A DNA stretch of 30,350 nt, from positions 21,648 to 51,997 of the forward strand of contig QAXH01006812.1 in assembly GCA_004335635.1 (NCBI GenBank), written 5' to 3'. Under the pieces are notes generated by a model. That model made no database searches, was not told where the DNA came from, and saw nothing but the letters and a program-made list of their open reading frames with translations. Position numbers and translations under genes: made by a program. This document shows, in pieces, positions 11,369 to 25,600 of the stretch; position 1 is the stretch's first letter; every line of letters starts with the position of its first letter. This DNA comes from Chloromonas sp. AAM2 (Eukaryota; Chlorophyta; Chlorophyceae; Chlamydomonadales; Chlamydomonadaceae).

Positions 11369-13641
11369 CTACGACATAGGAGACACACAGCGGGCGACGA
11401 TGGGTGCAGCTTTCAGTTTTGTTCTACACTTGGCTTGACCCTTGGTAACTGCAGCCCTGCACTTTGTCATCTGGTGCCTGATGTTGGAACTTCCTGGCTG
11501 GCAGCAACAAGGGAAATGAGAACTAAGTGATGATGTGCGTGTCAACAGAGTATTCGCGTGGTGTCTGAACCGGTGCTCCTCACTTTGACTGCCTTGTTCT
11601 TGTTGACTTGCATGTCCGCACCCATGGCCTCCGTCTCAAGGATATCCCGCATTGCCAGCTGCAGGGCAATTAGACAAAAGAACAGTACGGCATCAGTCAG
11701 AACTTTGAGATGGCAGAGTTGGCTGGACAAACGTTGGAATTGCTGCCTGAAGTTCACTTGAGCGCCCTGATCAGACTGGATCAGGTCCTTGATAGCGCCG
11801 AGCGATAGTGTCAAGCGCCATCGTCAGACTGCCCTGAGATTGGCACTTCAGCGTGATGCCACATGCGCCCTGGTCAGTACTGTTCCACATGGCCAAAGTC
11901 AGTCTGTAGCAGCAGCAGCAAACGGTAGTTGCAACTCGTATGCAATAAGTACCTGCATGTCAGCCTTGATGGCATCTCGGACTTGCATCTCGACGTCAGC
12001 GGGTGTCTCAACGGGTGGCGTTGGGATGGACGCCTGGTTAGTGCCCTCCAGAATCTTGGACACATTGATGGCAACCCCCAGGTCGGTCATGCGAGCTGTC
12101 AACATCAGCTCCAAATCTTTGAAGTCCCGATAGAAACTGCAAACAGACATGGCGCTTAGGAGGAATCATGCACCAACACTGCAACCATTGTTGGCTGTGA
12201 TGTGCAAGCTGTAGAGCAAAGGCAGCTCTGAGAAAGCGACACATTGATTTCCTGCTCGATTTATGCTCAAGCGCAACATGGCAGAACCACCAGACCAAAC
12301 GCTATGTCGTGGTCTGAATCACCGTCTTACTCACTCTTGGGAGGTAAGCATGCGGCTAATGAGTGAGACCTTGCCGGTAACGCTCCATTCGTCCACCTTT
12401 TGATGAACCTACACAGGCAAGCAGGGATACATGGATTGCTAGGGTCCTTTCGGCGGTCAGGGTTTTTGCGCGCCGCAACCACCCTTCCGTGCTTCCACTG
12501 TGCAAATGTCATGTCACCAGGAAGGTGGAAGGAGGAGTCATCAACTCAACCATCACGTCTCTTGCCTTGACAGGGAGGTGCACAGCGCAAAGGGAGGATC
12601 AAAACGGCCCATGGCAGGATGAGGAGGGAGATGAGCCAGTTGCACGATGCAGTTGACATGGCCCTCATGGACTCTCATCATGGCCCACCCATAAAAGGTA
12701 TCGTATCATCTTACTGATGCTGCAACATGCACAGGACAGTTGGCCTTCACTGTAACTAAATCAATTGGTGAGGACACCCAGTGCCTACCACGAGATGCCC
12801 TCCAAACAAGATAACGCACAAAACACATGTTTTTTGTGTGCATGTGGGGCTAAGAAACAGGAAACCGTGAACAAAACGCACCGTGATGTAGAGCTCTCCA
12901 AGGGACTGAATGTGGGGGAGCAGCTGCTCGCGGATTGTGAATGTCTGCCCGTCGTCCTTCCTTGACCTACGTTCAACAGTAGATGCGAAAACTTGACAAA
13001 ACCCTGGTAACCAACATGGCAAGATGCCAAGGCTGGAGCTGGACTGTAGGAAGTCTGACGGAGTTGCCCTGAACAGAAATCAGCTGACAGCAGTCTTTGC
13101 TTGGTTAGATGCTGGCGCTGAGACGATTGCCAAGTCTGAAGCCGCCACAGACCCAAAATAAAGTTGAGCAAAGCGAATTGATGTAAGAATCAATGGCCCG
13201 CTATTGGAAAGCCTGAACCACATTCCCAGGTTCTGCAAGACCTCGACTCGAACACTCACTCGCAAGCCTTCTTAAGAGCTTGCAGCATGGGCAGCTGCAA
13301 CCGGATGCGGCCACACACGTGGGCCACGATGATGTTGTTCATCACAACATGCTCCAAACCGTCCTGCGGCCATAGTTACACACGCAAGACACATAAACCA
13401 ACCAAGCAATTCAAGTTAATGTTTCAATCTGTTGCAACTTGCGAGCAAGGTTTCCAGCCTTTACTGCTCACTGTTGCACCTTCCAACCGTCGATTTGCCC
13501 ATGCAGGCTGCCCTTCGTGTTGCTAGTGATGACATTCGTACTTCGCACGCTCTTGGCTTAAAGATTATCAGACGCGCAAGTCTTGGAGAGATACTGTGTC
13601 TAGCTGCAGTACCGTGGGTTGGACCATGAAAAGCCCATGTA

Positions 13642-13695
<54 letters not shown>

Positions 13696-16600
13696 CCCAT
13701 ACTTGCCATGAGTTGGTCCGCTACAGTGCAGATAACGGAAAGCACAACGCCCACGGCACCCAGCCCCTCGCCCGCCTGCAAGCACAGCATAGCAAGCAAA
13801 GGAGCCAGGTTGGGCCGAGTAGTGAGAGGACTCATAACGGGAGGGCAGCAAAGTCTATGAACGTTGATGCGAGCTTGCCTCCTGGTGCAACTGCAGGTTT
13901 GTTGAGTACTAGATAATCTATAGCTCGAGCTGTCGCCTGGCACCGATCGCACGTGACTGGTGCCAGAAGTGGAAGTTGCCACGCTGTCGTCAGACGCATA
14001 TGAACATTGTGCAGAAAATGATAGGGACCGCCCGCAACCCAAAGCAATACATCCTCTGTGACCTCTAAAAGCTCTGCCGCAAAATCACTGCCATCCTAGG
14101 GTTGCTGTCCCACTCACACGTGCCCCAGCCTTGACTGCCGTCCGGAATGCACCATACAGCGCATTGGAGGCCATCCTGCCCCTTGCCAGATCATGCGGGT
14201 TGTCCACCACCACTGTGCCATCAGGCTTGCCCTGAACGAACTTGCTGGGATCCTCCGTGGCTGCGCGCACACAGAATACAAAGGCGCAAGAACAATCAAC
14301 ACAGAGCCAGCCAGAAGCCTGCCTGGACTGTAGGTGTGAAACCTGGCGCGTGTGAAACCTGGTGCTCTGCCGCGAGTGCAGGGTTGTTGCTAAAGATTTG
14401 GCCGCCAGTGGAATGGCTGGGGCGGCCGGCCGGCCGCATGCGGTATGGCTGCGGTATGGCAGCATGAATTGGCAAAAGTGTGGGGATCGGCCAGAATGTG
14501 CACGTGCAATTTTTGCCAAGCCCTCACCTTTCTTGTTGAGCGGGTCCAGCCCGACCACATCCTTCCAGGTTGTAACCATCTGATTCTTGGCACCCTCGAC
14601 TGTGCCTCCAAAGAAATTCTTGCGCTTGAGAATCACCGCCTTTGACGCGTCTCCAGGTGCCATCTGTTGTACAACATGCGGTTGGGCGCACTGGTTAGGA
14701 TTGTGTCGTAGTCGTTACGTAGTACATAAGAACATATGCACGCTGTCGTTCCCAATGTCATCAACAGGCAGGACTCAGCCTGTTTGCGTGGCCCAAACGT
14801 CATGCTGCTTGCAGTTTGACAAACGCACCTTGGCAGGCGGATTGGACAGCATCAGCTGCATGGGTTCAGACTTGCTGGCCAGCAGCGGAGTCAGCCCTTC
14901 GTTGTTCACAACGTCTAAGGAGGCGTGGCCTACCACAATGAGAGCCTGCAAAGGGAGACAGAGACACTTAAGCATAGCATCGGGAAACTTTCCCAAGTTT
15001 GAGCTTGGGAAGTTTGAGCTCAGCTGCTGCAACGCTGGTGACACTCTTCCTTGGTGTGCGACAGACTTTCAAACCTTGGTACGAAACAGATCATTGGAAG
15101 GAACTGACAGTTGTGCAACAGCATTGCAGGGCTCACCTGTGCAATCTCAACTAGCCCCAGCTGTGCTGCCAAGTGCAACGCGGTGACGCCCAGTCCGCGC
15201 TGCGTGTCTGCCCGGGTGTCGGTGCACTTCAAGCGCTGTGCCCGAGGGCACAGCAACTCCACCAAGCGCTTCTGCTTTGTCAAGACCGCCCAGTGCAAAA
15301 CTGTGAAGCCGATGCCGTCTTGCAAAGGTAAGACGTTATCAACAGAGTCGTGCTTTGCCATGAGCGACGCCAAATCCAGGGCAGTGGACAGACGCTTCTC
15401 CTTCTCCTTGCCTGCATTGTATCAACAAGAATAGAAGCTCTCCACAGAGCCTTTTTTCCTCAGACAACTCAGGGAGTCAGAGCAGCGCACACAGTCGTTT
15501 GCTTATATACAAGACTAAGCGCAGCATGTGGCAGGGCGAGACAGTGATGTCACATACTCCCGTTGCACTCTGACAATCAAAACAGCTTGGACTTGCCTTG
15601 AATTGCGCTGAGCTCTATGATGTATTGGAAGAGAAGGCTCAGAGGCGTGTGTCCATCCACGCCTGATGCAGCACGCTGCAGCTGTGAGCCATCCATGCTC
15701 TGTACGGATCAAAAAGAGTGCGTTGTCAAGGCATGGCAAAGCACGAGCAGCTGCGGCAGCGGAATACTGACCGGCTCTGTAATAAAGCTGCCGGTCTGAA
15801 GTTGAGGATTGCGAACAATGCGCAATGTGGATAACAGTGAGATAAAAACAAACAGTAGCAGCGTCCAGAATAGAGCCAGGAACCAAGTGTGTAGGAAAAC
15901 AAGCAAATGTCTAGCTGGTAGTAGCTCTCTCGTTGCTGCGGTCTTACCGGCGATGCAAAGTGGTGGTTTGATGACAGGTTTGCCAGTGGTGCTGGGCTGG
16001 GGGCCACTTCACCCTCCTCCCTCACATCCACGCGTGCCCCGGCTTGGACCAGCGTCAAGGCATGGTGAAGCTTGAGCTTGAGGACCGCCCACAGCACAGC
16101 GGTGCGGCCGTTGGAGTCAATGGGCGACTCCAGGAGATCTGTCATGTCGTACTTGCTGCCTGGTACCTGTACAGGACACACATAGAGTCGTGCACAACAG
16201 CAATCAGCACTGCCGTGCACAACAGCATTGGTTTCACGTTACCGTGCCCATGGCCACTAAACAAATTACGAAGTTAATGTGGCGGCAGCCCGGCCGCCAC
16301 ATAGTGAAACAAGTTCTGCTAGCAGTCAACTCGGAGGTTGTTCTCGGGTGTGGTCTATATTAGGCAGTCTGTGTCTAGTGCCCAATGAAGCGCTGCGGTT
16401 GGATTCGCTTGCTCTGCAATGCGGGTCTCAGTCGGGGTGTAGAGGGCTTGGCTGCCTCCCCATAGAGGCGGGCGGCCACAAAGAAAAGCGTTTGTATAGA
16501 CCCTACCTGGGATGTCTCTGGTGATTTGTTGGGATTAGCACCACGTCTTGTGAGGCTTGCAAGCAGTGCCATGCTAGATGGCAGTGCTGTTGCCGATGAT

Positions 16601-19600
16601 GCCACAACCAAATCGTTGGCAGCCTGCGCAGTGCAGCAAGCAGATGAACATAGGCAGCAACTTGGAAGGAGCAGCAACCCGTGCTTCTCAACTCCATGAC
16701 GCTTCTAGAGCCAACGGCTTATGCAGGACCTGCATTCTCAATTCAGAGGTTTGCCGCACATCATGCTGTGTCCTGCCTTATACTCAAACACAATGCAAGG
16801 TGGCGGCACAGCCATCTCGTGCCTATCATCATCAAACACAACCTCGAACTGTATCTTTGCGTACCTGAGCACCGTATACCAGGGCATCAAGTGCCTTGGT
16901 GTCTTGCTGAGTCAGTGCCAGGGCCATGGGACTGGTGGCTGGATTTGGGCTGCAGCAGGTTGGACTGAGCACAGTGCGTGCCTGTAGGTTGCTTCGACCA
17001 GCAGAGAGCAGGGTACGGATGGTGTCGGCGGATCCAGCAATGACCGCACAGGCCAATGGTGTGTGCCTGTAGGCATGCGAAGAAGACCACATGGTAAATT
17101 TAGAATACGACTCACTCCAGTGGAAAAGGGAAGGGACAGGTGAAAGTGAATGCATAGGTGGATTTATCGATTTATGCTATGCACCCTCAGCAGCCACTTG
17201 TGAATGCTCTTACAGCATTGAGAAGCGCTGCTGATAAAAAAATTGCAATACGGTGTGCACTTAGCTGGCTTGCCTCCGCAGTCGCACAAGTCTCTGATTG
17301 GGTTTGTCTACCAGCATAATGAGCCAGCACCCACTACCCAACTGTAAATATCCCTGCCCGATGGCACAATTTTTCAAATTTCCAGCCAAGTTCGTGAAAC
17401 GCCGCCACATCGCCACAGACACCCACCCTTGCTTGTCCAGGATGTTGAAGTCAATGCCAGGTGCCGCTGCCAGCTCAGCCACCATTTGGTAGTCAGCCTT
17501 AGCTGCTGCCAAGTGCAGCACTGTTTGACCGGTGGTGGGATCCGATGCATTGATGTCCACACTGCGCCCGCTGGATATCAGATCACGCACCTGAGCGCAC
17601 AACAACATTACAACAATCATCACCGCTGCCAAGAAGTTTGCCAGTTCTGGGACAATTCTAGTGTGACTCACAATTGTACTGCGTGTGTATTGAAGTGGGA
17701 GACTCGGGGACATTCCTCCCCGGAAGAAACCGCCCGTCACAGTCTAAGGGTTCTCTATCGTCTTTCAAAGCGCTTGCACAGCAAGAGCCTTGCCTTCATG
17801 CACCCTGCCAGACTCACGCACTTGAAAGCATGAACTGACTCAAGGTGCCACAAGTGGTGCGCATGGTGGCAGTAATTCCTTTAACGTCTGGCCTATTTCA
17901 ATACTGAATTCAAGACAAGTTCTGTGACAGTTGCCAGAAAACACGAACTGACCCCCACACGAACTGTCCCAGAAGTGGCAATCGTCGTTTTTTGACAACG
18001 TCACATTGGCCCAGAGCATCAATAAACCATCACCATGGGGCAATGAGCAGCCACCAACGCCTGGACAAAGTAAACACGTGGTGCGGTTTGCAGCTTGCAT
18101 GGGCTGGATAGTATTCAACTTCCTGGTTGTGAGGCATGCTGACACTGTTGCTGAGCATATGAATACCTTCTGCGCTCTTTCCAACCTATTGATTGACAAT
18201 CACAAGCCAAACAGACCGACAAGCTCGAACATAATGGGCACAGGAAAGAAGTGTGCAGGGAACCAACGTACCACTATCCTTTCCACGTTCATGGTGGCGT
18301 TCAGGGTTCTGAAGCACGTGAATCATACGTGGGCTTCTGACACGCACCAGTTCAGTGACGTCATTGCCTCCAATCAGCACCAGCTGAGCTAGTAGGCCGC
18401 TGGAACCCAGGTCAGAGCCTGAGCGTGACTGCATGAGATCGGTGCGGGGATCTGCAGCAATCATGCGCAAGATACGTGCGGCCTGCTGCCGGATCTCGGC
18501 AGGGGTGGCCGGGCCTTGCAATGGGGTGCGGTTGGCCTGTAAGCAGGACAGGCAACAGGCAAGATCAGCACGTTGTAGAAAAGCGCTACAGCACTGTGCA
18601 CAAGCGCTCACAACAGCCAAGACCAGCAGTAAGTGCTTATACGGTGTCAGATAACGTGCGTGAGCAACATGCAATCTGGTGACACTTTGCCTTGAAGCAT
18701 CAGCCCTTGACAGGCAATCCTCACATCGTTAGTCCACACCAACTGCATGCATGCATGCATCCAATCAGATTGTGATTATTCAACTGCCAGAACGGTGCAC
18801 TTCATAGTGCCATTGTTGCCACGAGTGGGACGCACCATCTGCCTGCCCTTGCCAAAAAATAACTGGAATTTGGAGGGCTGGCCACGCACAGGCGGAGCAC
18901 CAGGTACGCCTGGCTTTCCAGCTCCATTGGGCTGGCCTGACATGTCCTCTGTGCCAAGAGCTTGGACGCATTGGATGGCCGTAAGCAGCGCTGGGGTGCT
19001 CTTCGTGCCGTTGATGTCCAGGTTGGGAACCTGTGGCCGTGCAAGACTTAATCAAGAAGTGAATAGGTGTGCACCTCTGTCAAGTAAAAACTCAGGCGAG
19101 TCAAGTGCCTGTGTTGCCACATATTTGCACTGTCAAGCAAATTTTGCTGAATGGTGCACTTACGCAAAGAAGGATCTCAACTACTGGCACGGCACGCATG
19201 CAGATGGCGGCAAGCAGCGGTGTCATAACTTCACTGTTGTCTGGTGTGGGGATGCTTGGGGTGGATGTCAGAATGCCTGACTTTGCAGGCGTTGGTGGCA
19301 AACCACTTGGCACGGCTGCAGCCTTCATGTTGGAGGGCAGCGGCTGGTTCACATCCGCTCCACACTGCACAACACAACACATCCGTTGAAGCAAGCAAGC
19401 GTACATGGCCAGTGCACAGGTATCAAACAATCTCTAACAACGAGTGGAAAAACGCGTGGAGACCAGAGGAGGCCTCTACGTCAGCAAAGACCCGTCTGCA
19501 CTCCTTCTTTGGCATCTGCATTCAAGTGCTGCCACTAACAAGCATTTGCCTGCACTTGCGCACCTGCACAAGACTGTAGAAGATGGCCAGGCAGTCTTCT

Positions 19601-22600
19601 GGAGCAGCTACACAGCTGATCTGCTGAATCAGGGCCATGGAATCGGCAGGAGTCATGACGCTGCTTGGAAACCCTGAGGCAGCCGACAGCATGCTGGAGT
19701 TCCCAAACCTGTTCAGATCATTGGAAGCGAACGAATCCAACGGACGAGACGGCTGGCTGGTCATAGGGTCAAGCTTGAAATTGGCGTTGCGCAGTAACGC
19801 ATTGCTGCCGTCATCTGACATCTTGTGGGCATGGTGACTGCCATTCCCGTTTGCACCGTTGGACCAACTTCCAGCTTCCAGGCTTGAGCGTGAGACTGTG
19901 GCTAGGTTCCCCTTGGAATTCTGATCCAGCTGCCCACGTGAATCCTTCACAAGCAGGGCAAGGCAGAACGTAGTGGTTGGAGTTTGCTCCAGGCATCAGA
20001 TACAAGGTCATGGGGATAACAACAACAACGCCACACAACCAGGTTCAGCATTTGTACAGAAAGACTGCAAGTGGGCCAAATGCATGAGGAAGACCAAAAA
20101 TCCAGGTTGGACTAAAACACTCACTGATGCGGCATGGGGCCACAAGCACACCGATTTGAAGTGCAAATGACTGGCTGTGCAAGGACTCTCACCGGTGCAC
20201 GGCCGTTGACGGATTGCTTGCTGAATGAGTTGTTTGCTGGAGTGAGCAGCGCCTGGATGGCCGTGGTCAGCGCTGTGTACCCAGCGTTGTCCGTGACGTT
20301 GACATCAAAGGGCACCTTGGTGCTCAGCAGCAGGTTGACCATCTTATCGTCCAGCGCCGCTGCAGCGGCAATCAGTGGTGTTGTGCCGCCATCTGCCAGG
20401 GCACTGATGGCAGCACCCAGCTCAACCAGCTCAGTGGCAGCTCGGTATGACTTGCGGCTTACAGCGTGGTGCAGGGGGGTCCAGCCCTGCAAAGCGGCAA
20501 GTGGTGGGACGTCACGCTATCCTGCAACAATGAGAGGTAGCTGGCAGCCGAACAGCAATCATGTTGGGAATACCAGCATGATGGTCGACAGACATCAGCG
20601 CGCTGTGGGTTGACCACCACGGGAGCGACTAGCCTCTGCTGAATCAGCAGGAATCGTCTGCGAGTTTCGAGACGTGCTGATGGCTGCCTGTCTGCGGATT
20701 AGAAAGACTGGTGTGGCACCATCAGTGAAATGCAACTGGTGATGAAACAGAGCAGATGCCCTGGGGAGCGAAGCCAGACACCAACCTTGCTGTCCTTCTC
20801 ATCGACTGCTGCACCTGCTTGGCGCACTAACATGCGCACAAGGTCTGGCTGGTCGTGCATGGCAGCCATGTGCAGAGGTGGGAACTCCAGGCGCTCGCCA
20901 TGCACTGTCGCAGCCATGAGGGCCAAGAAACCGCCAGCCAGGTTGATAAGGCAGCGAGAAGTGCGGCTGTGGTGCAGCAACTCCGCCATGATGGTGCAGC
21001 ACTGCGTGGGCTTGGACTCAATGTGTTGCATGCAAAGAACGAAGGTTCGAATGTCCAATGAGACGTCAGGCCTGCTGAGGATGGCGGTGGCGAGCTGCAC
21101 GTTGCCAGCGGCCACAGCTGCTTGCAAGGCGGTGCGGCCTGACTCCACACCCAGGACACGGCTAGTCACGGACAGGTCCAGATCTTTCAGGTAGTCCAGC
21201 ATCGTCTGGGGTGAAAATCAGCGCACAAGAGCAATGAGAGTGTCCATGTTACGTTCAGACGACCCAAGACTGCAGGTGCAGAAGCAAGCCGATACTCCAG
21301 ACTTTCCTGGCCTGTGGATGCATCTGTATCAACCCAGTCCATCACAAACCACTCACCTGAAGCAGGTGCAGATTGCCCTTTTGGACAGCAAGGAACAAGG
21401 GCGTGATGCCATCTGCGTCTGTGAGATTGGGGTTGAGGTTGCGGCCGCTGGTGGACAGGACCTTCACTAAATCCAGGTTGTTCAGGTACACAGCCCAGTG
21501 AAGCGGGCGGCGACCTGCAGGCAAACAAATGCGGCACAACTCAGAAACCGGCCTACGTGCCATACAATTCGTTCGGTCAGCGGCCTGGTGTGCATGCAGG
21601 CGGGTGGGGCATGGAAGGGAGATACTCATGCCAAATCCGTTAGCGGATCGTGAAATTGTCGTTGTTGGTCGTCTCCACCACACAAAAGTTCTAGTCAAAC
21701 GTCTGATGCTCATGTGGCTTTACCAGCGCCTGTCACCACTGTGAAATCGTCGCTGTGGGTCAGCCTTTGTGCTGCTGCTTACCCTTGGTATCCATGGCGT
21801 TGACGTCACAGTTGGGGCTGCGCAGCAGTGGCTTTACCAGCTCAAGCAGTATGCTATCATCTGATGATGGCTGGCTGTGGAGCGAGCCATTCTTTGCAGC
21901 ATCCAGCGCTGACGCCTGCGGCACGTGCGCTGGGTGCAGGGCGCTGGGGTTCCAGGGGTTCCACAGGTAGCCCAGGACAGGCATGTTGCTCACATCGTTC
22001 AGGGCCACCGTCTTCTGCCCCTGCACGGCAAACAAGCACCAGGCAAGACATGGATGGGACCCGTGGAAAAAGTTTGTTTCCAGGACATGCAAGTATGGTG
22101 TACGTGTGGATATGGTTGTAAGAACTGATGTGAGAACATCAGATGGGAGACAGGCCTGCAGGAAGCCAGACTGCGACGAATAAACCGAGCAACACATGGC
22201 ACATATGAATAGTAGAAACGGATAAGTGATCTCACCTGCTCGGTGTTGAGCAGTAGCTCAATGATCGGAATGTTGCGCATGCCGACGGCCACATGCAGGG
22301 GTATGTGGCTGCGCTGGGCCCCAGTGCTGGCACCAAACTGCACAATCAGCTTTTGTGCGCACGCAGTGTTGCCTGCACAGAGACACACCAACACCATTGT
22401 GAAGTACAGGCACTGCCACATGTGCAGCTTAGGCTGGGTGCTTGATTATTGACAATGGGTAGGTGCAGAGCGCAGACACGTGTTCAGATCAAGTACTGCT
22501 GCGGAGGGCAGACATGTGCACAGGGCAGGTACTCTGCAGGCACATTCTATGCCAAGCTTTGAAAACGTGCCCCCCTTTTCTGCCATGCACGTGTCTCACC

Positions 22601-25600
22601 CTGAACAATGGCCAAGTACAACGCAGTAGCTCCAGAAGGCGCAACGTGGTCCACACAGCTCCTGTAGAAGAAGGTAGATGTACAGCGTTGTGGCCAAGGG
22701 TGGCCAAGGGTCCGTGCAGTCGTGTGCACAAAGGTATGGTGCTATGGTTCCAGAGTATCGCAGACTGCCCAGTGAGAATGTGTAGGTTGGTGCTGCAGTT
22801 GTGAAGCTCTCTCACCTTGCACCTCTCAGCATGGTCATGGCCAGATCTAGGTGACCTCCATCTATGGCTTTGCCAAGCGGGGTTCCACCAGTGTTGTCCT
22901 TCACAATTGGACTTGCACCCTACGCCGAGGCAATAGGAAGACAAAAGTCAGCAGAATCGCACTAGTGAGCAGTCGAGCCAGATAAGGTTGTGCCGCAGTA
23001 TCCGCTACAATTGCACAGGAAAGGGCAGGATATGAACCTGCAAACACTCATTCACGACATGCAGAGGGAAGCCTCAGAGCCTCTTGCTAGGATGACAAGA
23101 GTATTTCACAGTCTCGATGGCAGGGCCTATCACCAGCGACGGCACATGATTGAAAACATGCAACATACCTGCTTGATTAAAAAGTCAACAACCGCAAGCA
23201 ACTTGGCGTTTTGTCCGCCTTTGTTGTATGCAGTGACCGCCAATCCCAGAGGTGTGAAGCCTTGGCTGCCCGGCGCATCCACTGGCACATGGCCTTGGAC
23301 TAGCACCAACTCCACCACCTCCAAGTTGCCAGTGGCGCATGCCAGGTGCAGTAGCGGGTGTGCACCGCGCAAGGCCTGCGGACCAGTAGCCTGCGAGGTA
23401 CAGGTGCAAGAACAATGTAAAGCGCAAGCGCATGTGTGTCAGAGACCCATGATTCCACTTGTCATCTGGAACAACCCTGGAGATGGCGGCAGGCACAAGC
23501 AAGTCAACACGAACTCAGCCCTTGTTGCAATGACACCGGGCACGGATCAGACACGCACGCAGAACAAACGCTAGCAGAAACGGTGGGCACAGAACAAACG
23601 CGCGCGGAAGAAACACTAGCTCAGATGCTGTTCAATTACAAACAAGAACAAGCAGCTGGTACCCTGCGACAGACCCTGGGCAAACAGACAGAGCGGAGAA
23701 ATGTGCACTTCACTCACGGTGACGGGTTGCTTGGCAAGACGGTCTGGCCCGTCAGCGGACGCGGCCCTAATCACAGCAGCGACTACTTCCATCACTTGAG
23801 TCGCATTGAAGCGGGGGTCGGGGTTGAGCAGCAGGTAGCCTACTGCCGACGTGCCTGTGCGATCCATGGCCAATGGGTCGGCCTTCAGCTGTCCAAACAT
23901 GGTAACCAGTGCGTGCTTGTGACCAGCCTGCACACAACACAAACGCTCAGCCGTGTGATGTCAAAAATAGCTGAGCACCAGACTAGTGGGCTGCGTTCTA
24001 AAGATGATAGCTAGCAAGTCAGCTGGTGTGTGTAGCTGCTATCGGTATGAAATACGCAGACAGCAGTGAGAACAGTGTGCCTGCAAGCAATACGATTCAA
24101 GGCCTGACGGGCCAGCCCTGTCCTTATCAGCGGTGCTCTTCACTAGAGCTGACCTGCCACACTGCTTTGGCATCATGCAGAGGAGGGAGGAGGCCCATTG
24201 GCTAACATGCCGCACTACGTTCAACACACAAACATTCTGCCTGCTTACCTGTGCTGCCAGCACCGTGGGCAGGCGGCCCTCCCCGTCCTGCAGGTCCATG
24301 TTGGCACCCCGCGTCTGCAAGCCGATCAACAGATCCACACGGCCCAACACCGCAGCCACATGGACGGCAGCTGCGCCCTGCATGCACAAAGCACGAATGC
24401 ATCAGGCGTACCTGGTCATGCTACAAGTCCAAGGTGCCACTCAGACAACGACAGCCATGATTGCACTCCTGAGGCAGCTGCTGAGGCATCTTCTATTCAT
24501 ATTGCTAGGTGTGAAGGCAGGACCTGGGGCTTGAGAGGTGTACAATTCGCGTCCAGTAGGCGGTTCTCACCCTGGTTGCTATCATGTTGAAGGCGGTGGA
24601 GCTGGGTGCAATCTTGCCTTGACCCTGGGCCATGGCCAAAAGCACGTCCACCACACCAGGGGCAGCACCCTCCATGCAGGCACGCTGGGCGGAGTCAACA
24701 GCCAGTGAGATGGCTGTCTGCCCTGCTGCGTTGGGAAGATCGATGGCCGCGCCTGCCGCCAGCAAGTCCTTGGCAATGGCGATCATTGACCTTGTGATGG
24801 GCTTGCTCAACATGCACAGCAAAATCACTGCAAGCAGCGAGCAACACAGCTGAGTGGGACGCAGCATCAGTCGTTGATAACTATTTTGGCCTCTGACGCA
24901 GGGTTGGAACTTTAGCAGAAGATGCTGTAATTCTTGCTGGACAAAAATGCTCCAAAACATGGGAGGCAAGTAGGCTTGGCCTGCATCATGGGTGTGCATG
25001 ACTCATATTAATGTACACCAGAAGATGCCAGAATCCGCCATCAAATGTGTGGTCAGATTTGTGCCATGTGGTGCACAGGCTGGCCTGTCTGCGCTATGGA
25101 ACGGTTCTAGTTGACTGTACTTTTATTGACAAGGGTGCAGTGACCAGTAGGTTACCTGCATTATCCTTGATTCCCCTGGTCCCGCTGAGCAGTCCTCCCC
25201 GGACTGAAGGCCATGTGAACAACAACAGCTACAACAAGAACGACAGGCCGACTCACAGTGCAGGGGAGTGTTTCTCTGACCATCCTTAAGGTTGAGATCA
25301 ATGAACTGTGATTGCAGCAGCTGCTGGACAGCATCCTGCAGCTCAGCGGCTACGGCCAAGTGCAGAGCCGTGCTGCCGTCCCGCATCTGCTGGTTGACCA
25401 ACTGAGGGACCGCCCTCATTCCTTGTGCGGCCTGCACATGCAGATGGTGCACACGCGGCATGCCGTGGTACTTGTAATCCTACGGCTGCATATCTGGCAG
25501 AGCTTTGATGACACATACCCAAGCAACCTGATGCATGGCTTTGAATCCGTGTGCTGGCATCTTGCAGTCAGCCTACATCATGGAGTCTATGCATGGCCAC

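Noticed and set aside
13596..13916. ORFs with poly-Asp, poly-Met, poly-His or poly-Ile
   Set aside because: They are translations of the (ATG)18 intronic microsatellite.
20121..20192. Extension of the 20193-20486 ankyrin exon to its in-frame stop
   Set aside because: A GTGAGA donor at 20192 joins in phase to the next exon, and the extension loses ankyrin character.
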